Notes: generated from the letters alone by a model not told the origin. Positions 7,437 to 17,533 are shown, counted from the stretch's first letter. The stretch: 64,000 nt of DNA from JAIXWP01 sp041391745 (GCA_041391745.1 JAWKNK010000009.1:62001-126000), one strand, 5' to 3'. Program-made: numbers and translations.

Positions 7437-8627
7437 TTATGCAATCACCCCACTTCCAATGGTCTCATTCTCAATATACCACGCACAGAATTGTCCCGCA
7501 GCCACACCACGTTGAGGCTCATCAAACACTACGTAAATGCCCTTTTCAACTTTAAATAGGGTAGCCCAAACGAGTTCTTGGCGGTATCGAATTCTTGTTA
7601 AAAACTTTTTTGACTGACCTGGTTCCAATTTCAAATCGGACCTAAGCCAATGTTCCTCTTGATTCTTAATAAATAAACCTCTGCGATACAATGCATTGTG
7701 ATGTTCTCCTTGTCCCACATACACAATATTTTTCTCGGTGTCCGTGCCGACAATAAATAATGGTTCAGCCTTTCCTCCTACTCCCAAGCCTTTCCTTTGA
7801 CCCACGGTATAGTAATGCGCACCGTTATGTTTTCCAACTTTTTGGCCTATGATGGAGCGAAGGTCATAGGGCTTGCACGCCAGAGAGGCTTCCTCGAGAC
7901 TTTTCACTTCCCCTTCAAAAATCTTAAAATGCTCTTTATCGTCTGGCAACTCTAATATGAGACCTTCTTTTGGATCTAATTGTTGTTGAAGAAATGTGGG
8001 TAGTTTCACTTTGCCAATAAAGCAGAGTCCTTGGCTGTCTTTTTTCTCAGCCGTTGGTAATCCAATTTCTTTGGCAATCGCCCTTACTTCTGGCTTTTGA
8101 AGATGACCAATAGGAAAAAGTGCCTTAGCCAACTGCTCCTGACTCAATTGACATAAAAAATAAGATTGATCCTTATTAGGGTCTGCTCCTGCCAAAAGCC
8201 TATAAACTTCCTTCCCATTGGAATCCAAAAATGAATCCTTTTGGCAATAATGCCCTGTTGCAACAAAATCCGCTTTTAGGTTTAAAGCTGCTTTTAGAAA
8301 AATATCAAATTTGATTTCTCGATTGCAGAGTACATCAGGATTGGGTGTACGACCTGCTTGATATTCTCTAAACATGTAATCTACAATACGTTGCTTGTAT
8401 TCTTTACTTAAATCCAGAACATGAAATGGAATTCCCAGATGCTCAGCCACAAGCATTGCGTCGTTGCTATCATCAATCCAAGGACATTCATTATTGATGG
8501 TAACAGATTCGTCATGCCAGTTTCGCATGAAAATTCCAACTACATCATAGCCTTGCTCGATTAATAAGTGAGCTGCCACGCTCGAATCAACACCACCAGA
8601 AAGTCCTACAACGACCCTTTTATTCAT
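7437..8627 (-). CDS. mnmA: tRNA-specific 2-thiouridylase MnmA
   Basis: The 396-residue protein has the ATP-pyrophosphatase loop SGGVDSS at 10-16. It also has both family cysteines: Cys101 in PDVLCNREIKF (the nucleophile) and Cys202 in DSQGLCFIG (the persulfide partner). MnmA inserts sulfur at position 2 of wobble uridine 34 in Lys, Glu and Gln tRNAs, in the cytosol. Length and all blocks fit the family, including the C-terminal beta-barrel domains. The ATG at 8627 lies only 4 bases after a -7 element, so the mRNA is probably leaderless. It is divergent from the sigma factor operon. Confidence 0.96.
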   Translation of the reverse strand: MNKRVVVGLSGGVDSSVAAHLLIEQGYDVVGIFMRNWHDESVTINNECPWIDDSNDAMLVAEHLGIPFHVLDLSKEYKQRIVDYMFREYQAGRTPNPDVLCNREIKFDIFLKAALNLKADFVATGHYCQKDSFLDSNGKEVYRLLAGADPNKDQSYFLCQLSQEQLAKALFPIGHLQKPEVRAIAKEIGLPTAEKKDSQGLCFIGKVKLPTFLQQQLDPKEGLILELPDDKEHFKIFEGEVKSLEEASLACKPYDLRSIIGQKVGKHNGAHYYTVGQRKGLGVGGKAEPLFIVGTDTEKNIVYVGQGEHHNALYRRGLFIKNQEEHWLRSDLKLEPGQSKKFLTRIRYRQELVWATLFKVEKGIYVVFDEPQRGVAAGQFCAWYIENETIGSGVIA

Positions 8628-8631
8628 GCTG

Positions 8632-8658
8632 CAAAAATACTCCAGGCATCCGATTCAA
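8632..8658 (-). promoter_or_regulatory. Putative Bacteroidota promoter for mnmA (leaderless)
   Basis: On the minus strand TTG (8658-8656), a 16-base spacer and TATTTTTG (8639-8632) match the -33/-7 pattern. The ATG at 8627 is 4 bases further on, leaving room for little or no 5' untranslated region. Confidence 0.55.
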
Positions 8659-8698
8659 AAATAAAATCCGCCTTAAACGGAAGAATTTAAATATTATT

Positions 8699-8726
8699 TT
8701 GAAAAAAAACGGTACAATTACATTTG
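8699..8726 (+). promoter_or_regulatory. Putative Bacteroidota promoter for the sigma factor operon
   Basis: TTG at 8699-8701, a 17-base spacer and TACATTTG at 8719-8726 match the -33/-7 consensus. The GTG start at 8763 is 36 bases downstream. The same TTG-N17-TAnnTTTG geometry is found at 10692. Confidence 0.6.
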
Positions 8727-8762
8727 TAAATGGCAACCTATGAAAAGATTGTCGTCTAAATT

Positions 8763-9344
8763 GTGAATTCCGTGGGTGAAGAAAAGCAAATCCAGCAGTT
8801 GATTGATGGCTGTCTCCGAGGAGACAGGAGATCGCAACAGGCTGTATATAAGCTACTTTACGGGAAAATGAAGGCTGTTTGCCTTCGATATACGAAGGAC
8901 ACTGATCAGGCATTAGACGTGTTGCAGGAAGGCTTTATTAAGGTTTTTCAAAACATGGATAGATATACAGGTTCAGGGTCCTTTGAGGGTTGGGTAAGAA
9001 GAATTATGGTGAATCTCTCTATCGATAGGTTCCGAAAACAGAAAAATGAATTCTTATTACTAAACGACGCTATAGAAGCGGATGTGTGGGTGGATGAGTC
9101 AGAGGAAGAGGAAAACGAGGTAGATCAATACGATTTTAAGCCTCACCACATTATTGAAGCTATGCAGCAGCTTTCGCCTGCCTATAGAACAGTCTTCAAC
9201 CTTTACGTATTTGAGAATTATACACACCAAGATATCGCAGAAGCCTTGAGTATAAGTGTTGGAACTTCCAAAAGCAACTATGCCAAAGCCAAGCGAAACA
9301 TGAAAAAGATACTTTTAAAGAACATCGGGAAAGCCAATGAGTAA
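8763..9344 (+). CDS. ECF-type RNA polymerase sigma factor
   Basis: The 193-residue protein has a sigma region 2 (VYKLLYGKMKAVCLRYT through FEGWVRRIMVNLSIDRFRK, about 27-96) and a region 4 helix-turn-helix (LSPAYRTVFNLYVFENYTHQ through the SISVGTSKSNYAKAKR segment, about 139-183). They are joined by an acidic linker, as in extracytoplasmic-function sigma factors. It should redirect RNA polymerase to a small regulon. The start is GTG at 8763; a second GTG three codons later is an alternative. The downstream gene overlaps by 8 bases and encodes a membrane protein with a cytoplasmic N-terminus, the expected position for a cognate anti-sigma factor. Confidence 0.92.
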   Translation: MNSVGEEKQIQQLIDGCLRGDRRSQQAVYKLLYGKMKAVCLRYTKDTDQALDVLQEGFIKVFQNMDRYTGSGSFEGWVRRIMVNLSIDRFRKQKNEFLLLNDAIEADVWVDESEEEENEVDQYDFKPHHIIEAMQQLSPAYRTVFNLYVFENYTHQDIAEALSISVGTSKSNYAKAKRNMKKILLKNIGKANE

Positions 9345-10608
9345 TAAACTTACCGCATTCGAGGAAAAAGTACGAGGAGCAATGGATCATTATGAATTAC
9401 CTTACGATTCAGGTAGTTGGAATGATATGAATAATCGTCTTGATTCAGGAGCAAGTGCAAATACGTGGATTGTAGCAGTTGCTGCAGCTTTTGTGTTTAC
9501 AGCAATCGGATCATGGACTATATATAAGTACAGTTTTGACGTAGTTGGAGCTAAGGGCGCAAATCATATTGCACGATTTGAATCTGAACTTCAAGTTAAG
9601 AATGCCGGAAATTCAGTTGTGTACGCTGAAAATTCATCTTTTGAAAACTTCAACCAAGCAGATGAATCTTCTACAACGAACGTTACAAATCTCAATAACC
9701 ATTCAGCGACAGCATTATCTCAACCTACAATCGAGGTTAATGCGACAACTGCAACATCAGAAGCTGGTCTAGAAAACGAGACAAATGCCGCTTCAACACC
9801 AAATGGTTCTGAAAACACGGGTACTAACAAAGTTGCTTCTAGTGCGCTTTCTGTTGCTACAAGCGTGACTGAAACTTGCTCAGGTGGTGAAATTGAATTC
9901 ACTGCATTGAATGGTCCGCGAGAAGGAAGCTATTTGTGGAACTTTGGCGACGGAAACTTCTCCAACAAGCCAAATCCTAAACACAAGTACTTGAAACCAG
10001 GCGTTTATGACGTTTCGTTGTCAATCACAAGCAAAAGAGACGGTCAAATTAATACTACTGTAATGAACGATTTGATTACAGTAAACCCGACACCAAGTGC
10101 AGATTTTGAGTGGGACTTTATCAATGGAGCTTCGGAAGAACCAACAGTTAAAGTGATCAATACAAGCGACAATGCTGATTCATACACTTGGAAATTTGGA
10201 GATGGATCAACATCTAATGAGATCAGCCCTGTGAAATCTTATTCCGAGCAAGGCAAGCAACTTATTGTTTTAGAAGTAGCTAATGAATTCGGATGTGCTG
10301 ATAGCAAAGTGAAATATATTCATATCAACCAAGAATATAACCTAATGGCACCTGAGTCATTCTCTATCAAGAATGGAGTATTTATGCCAGAAGGACTTAA
10401 GAGTGGAAAAAATAAATTTAAGCTAACTATCTATAATGGGGAGCAACCAATTTATGAATCTACGTCTAAAAGCAAAGGATGGGATGGAACATTGCCGAAT
10501 GGTGCGAAAGCAATTGCTGGTGACCAGTATCCTTGGATAGTTATTTTGTATAACGATGTAACCAAAGAAGAGAAATACTTCAGCGGAATAGTAACGATTC
10601 TTCCTTAA
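9337..10608 (+). CDS. Membrane-anchored PKD protein with gliding-motility-like C-terminus, probable anti-sigma factor
   Basis: Residues 1-40 are polar and contain DHYELPYDSGSWNDMNNRLD, a pattern I associate with N-termini of Bacteroidota proteins paired with ECF sigma factors. A single transmembrane helix follows at 43-63. The exported part has a Thr/Asn-rich linker, two PKD domains (about 178-258, with WNFGDG, and 259-340, with WKFGDG) and a C-terminal domain (345-423) resembling the CHU_C/gliding motility C-terminal family (KSKGWDGTLPNGAKAIAGDQ). The 8-base overlap with the sigma gene argues for translational coupling. The anti-sigma function is inferred from context and topology, with no recognised anti-sigma domain. 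A surface ligand could signal through the PKD part. Confidence 0.75.
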   Translation: MSNKLTAFEEKVRGAMDHYELPYDSGSWNDMNNRLDSGASANTWIVAVAAAFVFTAIGSWTIYKYSFDVVGAKGANHIARFESELQVKNAGNSVVYAENSSFENFNQADESSTTNVTNLNNHSATALSQPTIEVNATTATSEAGLENETNAASTPNGSENTGTNKVASSALSVATSVTETCSGGEIEFTALNGPREGSYLWNFGDGNFSNKPNPKHKYLKPGVYDVSLSITSKRDGQINTTVMNDLITVNPTPSADFEWDFINGASEEPTVKVINTSDNADSYTWKFGDGSTSNEISPVKSYSEQGKQLIVLEVANEFGCADSKVKYIHINQEYNLMAPESFSIKNGVFMPEGLKSGKNKFKLTIYNGEQPIYESTSKSKGWDGTLPNGAKAIAGDQYPWIVILYNDVTKEEKYFSGIVTILP

Positions 10609-10640
10609 CCAAAACCAAACAATAAAACCAAACCAAAAAA

Positions 10641-10659
10641 TCCCGAAGTGAATTCGGGA
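10641..10659 (+). terminator. Rho-independent terminator after the sigma factor operon
   Basis: TCCCGAA and TTCGGGA pair across a 5-base loop and are followed by nine T residues. It separates the two-gene sigma operon from the promoter at 10692. Confidence 0.85.
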
Positions 10660-10691
10660 TTTTTTTTTGCCTTTTTTTCAGTGTCAATAAC

Positions 10692-10719
10692 TTGTTAATA
10701 ACTTTGAGTCGTACCTTTG
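10692..10719 (+). promoter_or_regulatory. Putative Bacteroidota promoter for the 85-residue-module adhesin
   Basis: TTG at 10692-10694, a 17-base spacer and TACCTTTG at 10712-10719 match the -33/-7 consensus, 27 bases before the preferred ATG at 10747. This also argues against the TTG start at 10717, which would lie inside the -7 element. Confidence 0.6.
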
Positions 10720-10746
10720 CAAGGCTCGTTACTAACCAATAACCTA

Positions 10747-13700
10747 ATGTCAGCTAGATTATACAAACTAATCTTCTTGATTATTAGCTCATTGCCAATA
10801 GTATGTACTGCGCAGGTAACTACAACCCCTGCTTCCAGTAGCTGCAATTGCGATGGGAGTTTTACCTATGCCCCATTTCCTGGCAGTCCCACATTCTTCC
10901 AACTATATGATCATCAGGGTCTTCTCATCGAATCTGTTTCAGATGTAAATGGTACATACACCGCCAACAATCTTTGCGGCGACGTTTATCTTGTTGAATC
11001 TCAAAGTCCCGAAGGAAATACAACACAGTTAATTCAAGTCATCGCAACTGGTGCGGCTATCGGTACTGCAAACACAGTTGAGATTTGCTCGACAAGTAAT
11101 CCAATAAACTTGAGCACATTTCTCGGAGCTTTTACGCTTGGAGGACAGTGGTACCGACCAAACGGAACAACTTTCAACGGAAGCTACAATCCCAATGTCG
11201 AATCAGGAGGTCTGTACTATTATATGTACAATTTCGGCGGTTGCCCCGTATTTACCGGAGTTCTTGTGTCTGAAATTCAAAATGGTAATGCAGGATTGCA
11301 AACCACCTATTTGATTTGTGACACTTATAATGAGTTCTTTATGACCGATTTCCTAGAAGGAAATCCTGACTACACGGGCCATTGGACTGATGCTACCGGA
11401 AATCCAATAGACGGATATTACGATCCGGCAACGATGAGCTCAGCCCTATTCGTGTATATCATTGATAATGTTCCCGGATGTAACCCCGTTTATAATACCT
11501 TATTTGTAGACGAACAGGACACGCCGAACCCTGGTATATCGACTACCATTGCTATTTGTGACAATGCTCCTGTTTTTAACATGTTCGATCAAATACCAGG
11601 AAATCCCGATAGCGGTGGTTTTTGGTTTTCTCCTTTAAATGTGCCTACGGATGTAATGTACGATCCAAATGCAGATATTTTGGGAACCTATAGATATGTT
11701 GTTCCCGCAACCTCACCGTGCCAACAGCAAGAAGTACAAATCACCATTTCATACACGACCGATGATCCTTCGGGAGAAACCGCATCCATCGACATTTGCA
11801 CGAGTGACGAGCCGTTTGACATGACCGAGTCGCTTTCCGGAAATCCTACATTTGGTGGACTTTGGTCTGACGCTCAAGGCAACTACATATCCAATATATT
11901 TGATCCTTCTCAGCAGAACTCAGGCACCTATTTCTACTACGTTCCTAATGTAGGCTGCAGCCCCACAGGAGCTCAGCTGAATATAACAGAACACACACAA
12001 CCCTCAGCAGGTCTCGATGTACTGGAAGAGATTTGCCAATCACAAGATTTACTCGATTTGAATTCCCTACTTGTAAATGCTGATATGGGCGGAGAATTTC
12101 AAACTAGCTCGTTTCAAATAGTCAATCCTCAATGGAGCATTAGTAATACGCAACTGTCTCAATTCTACTACATCGTGAGTGCACCGTATTGTCCCAATGA
12201 CAGTGCTGAATTAGTAATTGGTGTAGTTGCTGAACCCTTTAATCCAAGTGATCTCTCATTAGAATATTGTTCTACAGATCAAACTATTGATTTATCGCAA
12301 TTCTACTCTGAAGTAGCGTCACCAATTTGGACCTCAAACAATCAGAACGTTTCTCCACAGTACTCCCCTTCTGATGGCTCTGCAATAATTACTTTGACAT
12401 CTCTTTCGAACAATGTTTGCCCCAACTATTCAGCTGCAATTGAAATAGCTATTACATACCCACTTTTTGACGATGCCATTTTAGAATTTAATGTTTGTAA
12501 CAACGAATCGCCATTCAATCTGGAAGATTATATTGACGACAGCATTGAAATGTTAGGTTCGTGGTGGGATATTGACTTGCAACCTACAAGTCCAATTGTT
12601 CCTCAAGATGTGGCTGGCACATATGTATATTCTTTTATTGGAAACGACAACGGACCTTGTCCAATTAATACTCAAGAAATTCATTTAATCGTAAGTGATA
12701 GCATTCACGCAGGTGGTGATTTTCAGTTTTTATTTTGCACCAATAGTGAAGCGTTTAGCCTATATGACTTGCTGCCATCTGATATAAATAATCTTGGTAC
12801 TTGGACAATAAATAGTGCACCAGCGGAAACTAATTTCGATCCCTCCGCAACTGACGCTGGTGTATATAGCTATCAACTTGAAGGAAATATTGGATGTCCA
12901 GGTGATAATGCACTCTACACCATTAATCTTCAACAACCGACAATTGCGCAAGCAGGTGAAAATATCGTTTTGTGTTCTGAAAATACACCTCTTGTTATTG
13001 GAAGCGCTGCGGTGCCTGGTGCGAACTATTCATGGTATCCTGCATTCAATATTTCAAACAGTACAGTTTCAAATCCAACGGTGACATTAGAAAACCCGAC
13101 CACTGAACCCATCGAGTTTGAATATTTCGTAACTCTAGAAAATGGAGTTTGTATATCCCAAGACAGCGTTTCCATTTTTGTGAACCCTTTGCCAGTGCTC
13201 AATTTAAATAGTCAGATAGATGTATGCGATGGAGATCAAATTACTTTGGTCGCAAGCAATGATTACTCATTAAATTGGAGTCCAGCTAATCTATTTTCAA
13301 ACCCATCTAATTCAACTCAGACGTTTATTCCAACAACTTCGGAGTATGTTTATTTAGATGCTTCCAACGGCTATGGCTGCACCAATAGAGATAGCATTCT
13401 CATTGATTTGCACCCGTTACCAGTACTCTACTATGACTGGATTACGGAGGAAAGCTGCAGTCCATATATCCTTCAAGTTGCGCCCTTCCTAGAAAATGAA
13501 AATGTAAACTCCAGTTCTTGGTATATCAATGGAGTGTCCTCTGGAAACGCTCCGGAACTAGATTATATATTGACAGAGCCAGGAACTTATGACATCATGT
13601 ATTTGGCAGAAAGTGAGTTTGGATGTGTATCCACTTGGGCGTATGATGAGGCTGTGGTTGTACATCCGTTTCCATTTTCATCATTCACTTGGAGTCCGCA

Positions 13701-14208
13701 TCAGCCTAGCATTATTCAACCTGAAGTACAATTCGAGAACCTGAGTGCGGGCGCAGTCAGCTACGAGTGGACTTTTGGCGATGGGGTTTCTTCAAACGCT
13801 GAATCTCCTCTTCACAGATACAATACAGATTCCTCCACAGAGTACGATGTATGTTTAATTGTGTCTAGTGATTTTGGTTGTACTGACACCACTTGCAACG
13901 TTATATCAATAGAGAATATGCACGTGCTTTATGCTCCCAATGCCTTTACACCGGATCAAGATGGGTTGAACGATGTTTTTCGAGTTTATCTGAATGGCTT
14001 TGAAAACAGCACATTTGAATTGATTATTTTCGATAGATGGGGAACTGAGATTTTCAAGTCTGACGATCCCGACATACCGTGGGTGGGAGATGTTAGAAAT
14101 GGCCAAAATTTCGCTGCCGACGGCATCTACAATTGGCAAGTAAAAATTAAAGTGGATTTGATTGCCGATTATCAAGTTTATACAGGCTTCGTTACCCTTA
14201 TCAGATAG
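10747..14208 (+). CDS. Giant T9SS type B protein with about eight 85-residue modules
   Basis: From the ATG at 10747 (MSARLYKLIFLIISSLPIVC, a signal peptide) the protein is 1153 residues. After a short N-terminal domain it contains about eight tandem modules. Each opens with an IC/EIC/YC motif, has a GNPxxGGxW-like core and a YDP...GxYxY strand, and ends in an IxE/IxV strand. Ig-like segments follow, then a PKD domain (WTFGDG) and the C-terminal sorting domain (APNAFTPDQDGLNDVFRVY through VTLIR) of the T9SS type B family. It should be exported and held on the cell surface. The modules probably serve adhesion or filament building, with no enzyme site seen. The same module occurs once in the paralogue at 17591. 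Confidence 0.85.
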   Translation: MSARLYKLIFLIISSLPIVCTAQVTTTPASSSCNCDGSFTYAPFPGSPTFFQLYDHQGLLIESVSDVNGTYTANNLCGDVYLVESQSPEGNTTQLIQVIATGAAIGTANTVEICSTSNPINLSTFLGAFTLGGQWYRPNGTTFNGSYNPNVESGGLYYYMYNFGGCPVFTGVLVSEIQNGNAGLQTTYLICDTYNEFFMTDFLEGNPDYTGHWTDATGNPIDGYYDPATMSSALFVYIIDNVPGCNPVYNTLFVDEQDTPNPGISTTIAICDNAPVFNMFDQIPGNPDSGGFWFSPLNVPTDVMYDPNADILGTYRYVVPATSPCQQQEVQITISYTTDDPSGETASIDICTSDEPFDMTESLSGNPTFGGLWSDAQGNYISNIFDPSQQNSGTYFYYVPNVGCSPTGAQLNITEHTQPSAGLDVLEEICQSQDLLDLNSLLVNADMGGEFQTSSFQIVNPQWSISNTQLSQFYYIVSAPYCPNDSAELVIGVVAEPFNPSDLSLEYCSTDQTIDLSQFYSEVASPIWTSNNQNVSPQYSPSDGSAIITLTSLSNNVCPNYSAAIEIAITYPLFDDAILEFNVCNNESPFNLEDYIDDSIEMLGSWWDIDLQPTSPIVPQDVAGTYVYSFIGNDNGPCPINTQEIHLIVSDSIHAGGDFQFLFCTNSEAFSLYDLLPSDINNLGTWTINSAPAETNFDPSATDAGVYSYQLEGNIGCPGDNALYTINLQQPTIAQAGENIVLCSENTPLVIGSAAVPGANYSWYPAFNISNSTVSNPTVTLENPTTEPIEFEYFVTLENGVCISQDSVSIFVNPLPVLNLNSQIDVCDGDQITLVASNDYSLNWSPANLFSNPSNSTQTFIPTTSEYVYLDASNGYGCTNRDSILIDLHPLPVLYYDWITEESCSPYILQVAPFLENENVNSSSWYINGVSSGNAPELDYILTEPGTYDIMYLAESEFGCVSTWAYDEAVVVHPFPFSSFTWSPHQPSIIQPEVQFENLSAGAVSYEWTFGDGVSSNAESPLHRYNTDSSTEYDVCLIVSSDFGCTDTTCNVISIENMHVLYAPNAFTPDQDGLNDVFRVYLNGFENSTFELIIFDRWGTEIFKSDDPDIPWVGDVRNGQNFAADGIYNWQVKIKVDLIADYQVYTGFVTLIR

Positions 14209-14311
14209 GATTCCTAACAAATTTTAATATTAAGGTTTTGCAACCAATTTCTTTTTAAATCAGTCCATCTTTTAGCCGTAAATTGCGCGCGCTTAATCCA
14301 AGGATGTGTAG

Positions 14312-17300
14312 ATGAGAAGATTTTACGTATTAGCTTTATTAGCTTTGATTTACAGCCCTGTTTTTTCTCAGGACTGTTCTGTACCAGGCAATTACTGTAT
14401 TGATAATATTACCATTCAAACTTGTGATGGTGTTCTAATGGATGATGGTGGAGGTTCGGCATATACCGATAACAACTACACGATGACCATTTGTCCAGAC
14501 AACCCTGGAGATGTAATCCAGCTCGAATTCACAGCATTTGCCCTTCAAACTTCAGCCAACCCAAACAGTAGTGATTATTTATCCATATATGATGGCGCTT
14601 CTACGAGTGCTCAAAGTCTTGGAGATTACACAGGCTCTAGCCTTCAGGGATTTTCGGTAACGGGTACTGTGAATAATACGACGGGTTGTCTTACACTTGT
14701 TTTCACTGATAATGGAAATGCGAACGTCAACTCGCCTGGGTTTCAAGCAAATATTTCTTGCACCACTCCTTGTGCAAACCCTACCGCCAACTATCATGTA
14801 ACAGACCCTGTAATGGTTCCAGCAGGTGGAAGTTTTTCAACTTGTGTTGGAGAATCTATCTCACTTGATGGAAGTGGTTCTTTTGCTGAACCGGGCTTTG
14901 GCATTGGTGAGTTTGTGTGGAATTTTGACGATGGAACAACAGACAATACGTCTGGGGCATTAGTGACTCACACTTTTGATGAACCAGGAGAGTACTTAGT
15001 TTCGTTGACAATTGTAGATAACAACGATTGTTCTAGTCTAAATTTGAATCCAGTTCAAGTCCTCGTAAGTACGCTTGCAGACTTTTCAAACTTGGCTCAA
15101 ATTGGCACTCAGTTCTGTTACGGACAAGAAATTGTTTTAAATGCGGGAGAAATCAGCTATCCAACATGGAGCAGTCTTCCACCTCAAGTAGTAGCAGGCT
15201 TAACGGAATTGGCCGATGGTGCAGGATTTAGCTACAACTCTCCCCTAACATTCGATTTTTTTGAACCTGACGCAGTGCTGGAAACTTGCGACCAGTTCGA
15301 CGAAGTTTTTGCCTCTATGGAGCACAGTTATCTCGGCGACCTTCTCATCACTCTAACTTGCCCTAATGGTACATCCGTAACTATGTTGGATTGGCCAAAT
15401 GCTGGTGGTGGTGATTTCCTGGGAGAGCCTATTGATGATGGAGGGAGCGTCCCCGGAGTGCCATACACGTACGGATGGGCAACTGACAGCAACCTAGGAT
15501 TTATAGATGATCAAAATGTTGGATTCGGAGAGTCGGTACCGGCAGGAATCTACGAGCCTGTTGGGGACATTTGTGACTTTGTAGGATGTCCATTGAACGG
15601 AACTTGGACTTTATCTATAACCGACAATCTGGCTGCTGATAATGGTTATGTATTTGAATGGGGAATAAACTTTGACCCTGCTCTATATCCAGGTATCACC
15701 ACGTTCACTCCAATTTTAGGGGGTGGCGCTGATAGCAGTTATTGGGTTGGACCTAACATTGACTTCTTGGATGCCGGACACGATGTAATTGAGCTTTTGC
15801 TCACCGAACCTGGAACCTATGAGTATACCTATATTGCTACAAACAACTTTGGATGTATCAATGACACTACGATTTCTGTCACACTAGACCCTCCGATTCA
15901 AATTACAGCAGGCCCAGACCAAACATATGCTTGCGTGCCTTTGACTTTGCAAGGTGGCTATATGGATCAGCCCACGCCTGCTTGTGGGAGCGATGCTGGA
16001 GTGTATACGTATTGCTATGACAACAATGCCAATTACGTCGTAACTTATTGTCCAGACAATCCTGGTGATGGATTTACAGTAATGCAAATAACAATACAAG
16101 AAGGATCTGTTGAGGGCTTTTTCGATGATGTGACCTTCTTTGATGGTCAAAACACAAGTGCACCGATACTTGCAGGACCTTTTGATGGAGATTTAACTGG
16201 TGTAACAGCCGTTGCTACTAATACTTCAGGTTGCATTACTATGCAAATTACTTCGGATGGAAGTGTTTCATGTGCAAGTGGAAGCCAAGACGAAATGATC
16301 TATGAAGTTGGATGCGCAGACCCTAATAACTTTGTGTGGACCTGGACCCCAACTGATGGACTTTCAACGTCCAACTCTCCTCAACCGACTATAAATACAC
16401 TCGAAACAACAACAACCTACACCTTGTCGGGCTATCCTTCAGGATTCCCAGAATGTACTTCATCCGACGATGTAGTAGTTACTGTGAACAATACCTTAGG
16501 AGTAGACTTACCACAAAATTACCTTGCATGTGTGGGAGATCAAGTGCACGTTAATCCTCCTGTAATTATTGGAGGAGCTGGCCCATTCTCATACACTTGG
16601 ACAGGTGATGATGGTTCGACATACAATACTGCCGAGTATGACGTAACCGTTGAAGGTCCAGTTGAGCTTTGCGTTGAAGTTACAGACCAATGTAATTTGG
16701 TTGCAAGCGATTGCCTAACTGTAGCGGCTCATCCCGAAATTCCTGCGACATTCAGCGCAAATATTTCAGCGGGATGCGAACCTTTGAATATTACATTACA
16801 AAGTGATTATACGGCATATCAGGATATAGCAAGCATGACTTGGGAATTTGGCGATGGTAATACTCAAACAATCATGGGATCGGCAGCGAATACTTTTGCT
16901 ACGTCCGGTAGCTATTACCCCATATTGAATATCATAGATGTATTTGGCTGTGACTACACAGACACCATGAATTCGCCAATTATAGTTTTCCCTGCACCTT
17001 TTGCGAGTTTCAATGTAGAAAATGACCTGATTCTACTGCCAAACACTACGTTTAATTTCTCTGAAAACAGCATTGACGCTGACTCTTTCGTATACTATTT
17101 CGATGAATACGGCGTTGGATATTCGGGTGATACCACCTTCACATTCCCGGCAGAACAAGCTGCTATTTATAATGTAGGAATGCTCGCCACTAATCAATTT
17201 GGTTGTGTAGACAGCACATACAGAACTGTAGAAGTTCAAAATGACATTGATATTTATATACCGAATGCCTTCACGCCAGATGGTGACGGAATTAACGATT

Positions 17301-17533
17301 TCTGGAAAATTGAAGGGAAAGGATTTGTAAATTTGAACTTCAAGGCTACTGTATTCAACCGATGGGGGGATGTAATTTTCCAATCAGACGACCCAAGTAT
17401 ACCCTGGATGGGAGACGATATGCGGAATGGATATTATGTTCAAGACGGTGTTTATTTCTTTATTGTGGAAGTTCAGGACGTGCAGTACGATATCAAGTAT
17501 AAATATCAAGGTCACGTAACTTTGTTAAGATAA
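14312..17533 (+). CDS. Giant T9SS type B protein with CUB, PKD and P-domain
   Basis: The 1073-residue protein begins with a signal peptide (MRRFYVLALLALIYSPVFSQ). Next comes a CUB-like domain (NPGDVIQLEFTAFALQTS to about residue 150), a PKD domain (VWNFDDGTTDN) and a proprotein-convertase P-like domain (MEHSYLGDLLITLTCPNGTS ... NGTWTLSITDNLAADNGYVF). A second CUB-like domain, Ig/PKD segments (WEFGDGNT) and a type B sorting domain (YIPNAFTPDGDGINDFWKI to HVTLLR) complete it. There is no protease domain, so the P-domain is probably a binding module. It is followed 57 bases later by a close paralogue in the same order, which suggests tandem duplication and cotranscription. Confidence 0.85.
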   Translation: MRRFYVLALLALIYSPVFSQDCSVPGNYCIDNITIQTCDGVLMDDGGGSAYTDNNYTMTICPDNPGDVIQLEFTAFALQTSANPNSSDYLSIYDGASTSAQSLGDYTGSSLQGFSVTGTVNNTTGCLTLVFTDNGNANVNSPGFQANISCTTPCANPTANYHVTDPVMVPAGGSFSTCVGESISLDGSGSFAEPGFGIGEFVWNFDDGTTDNTSGALVTHTFDEPGEYLVSLTIVDNNDCSSLNLNPVQVLVSTLADFSNLAQIGTQFCYGQEIVLNAGEISYPTWSSLPPQVVAGLTELADGAGFSYNSPLTFDFFEPDAVLETCDQFDEVFASMEHSYLGDLLITLTCPNGTSVTMLDWPNAGGGDFLGEPIDDGGSVPGVPYTYGWATDSNLGFIDDQNVGFGESVPAGIYEPVGDICDFVGCPLNGTWTLSITDNLAADNGYVFEWGINFDPALYPGITTFTPILGGGADSSYWVGPNIDFLDAGHDVIELLLTEPGTYEYTYIATNNFGCINDTTISVTLDPPIQITAGPDQTYACVPLTLQGGYMDQPTPACGSDAGVYTYCYDNNANYVVTYCPDNPGDGFTVMQITIQEGSVEGFFDDVTFFDGQNTSAPILAGPFDGDLTGVTAVATNTSGCITMQITSDGSVSCASGSQDEMIYEVGCADPNNFVWTWTPTDGLSTSNSPQPTINTLETTTTYTLSGYPSGFPECTSSDDVVVTVNNTLGVDLPQNYLACVGDQVHVNPPVIIGGAGPFSYTWTGDDGSTYNTAEYDVTVEGPVELCVEVTDQCNLVASDCLTVAAHPEIPATFSANISAGCEPLNITLQSDYTAYQDIASMTWEFGDGNTQTIMGSAANTFATSGSYYPILNIIDVFGCDYTDTMNSPIIVFPAPFASFNVENDLILLPNTTFNFSENSIDADSFVYYFDEYGVGYSGDTTFTFPAEQAAIYNVGMLATNQFGCVDSTYRTVEVQNDIDIYIPNAFTPDGDGINDFWKIEGKGFVNLNFKATVFNRWGDVIFQSDDPSIPWMGDDMRNGYYVQDGVYFFIVEVQDVQYDIKYKYQGHVTLLR

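Noticed and set aside
10717..10746. TTG start for the first giant adhesin
   Set aside because: It falls inside the -7 promoter element; the ATG at 10747 gives a clean signal peptide.
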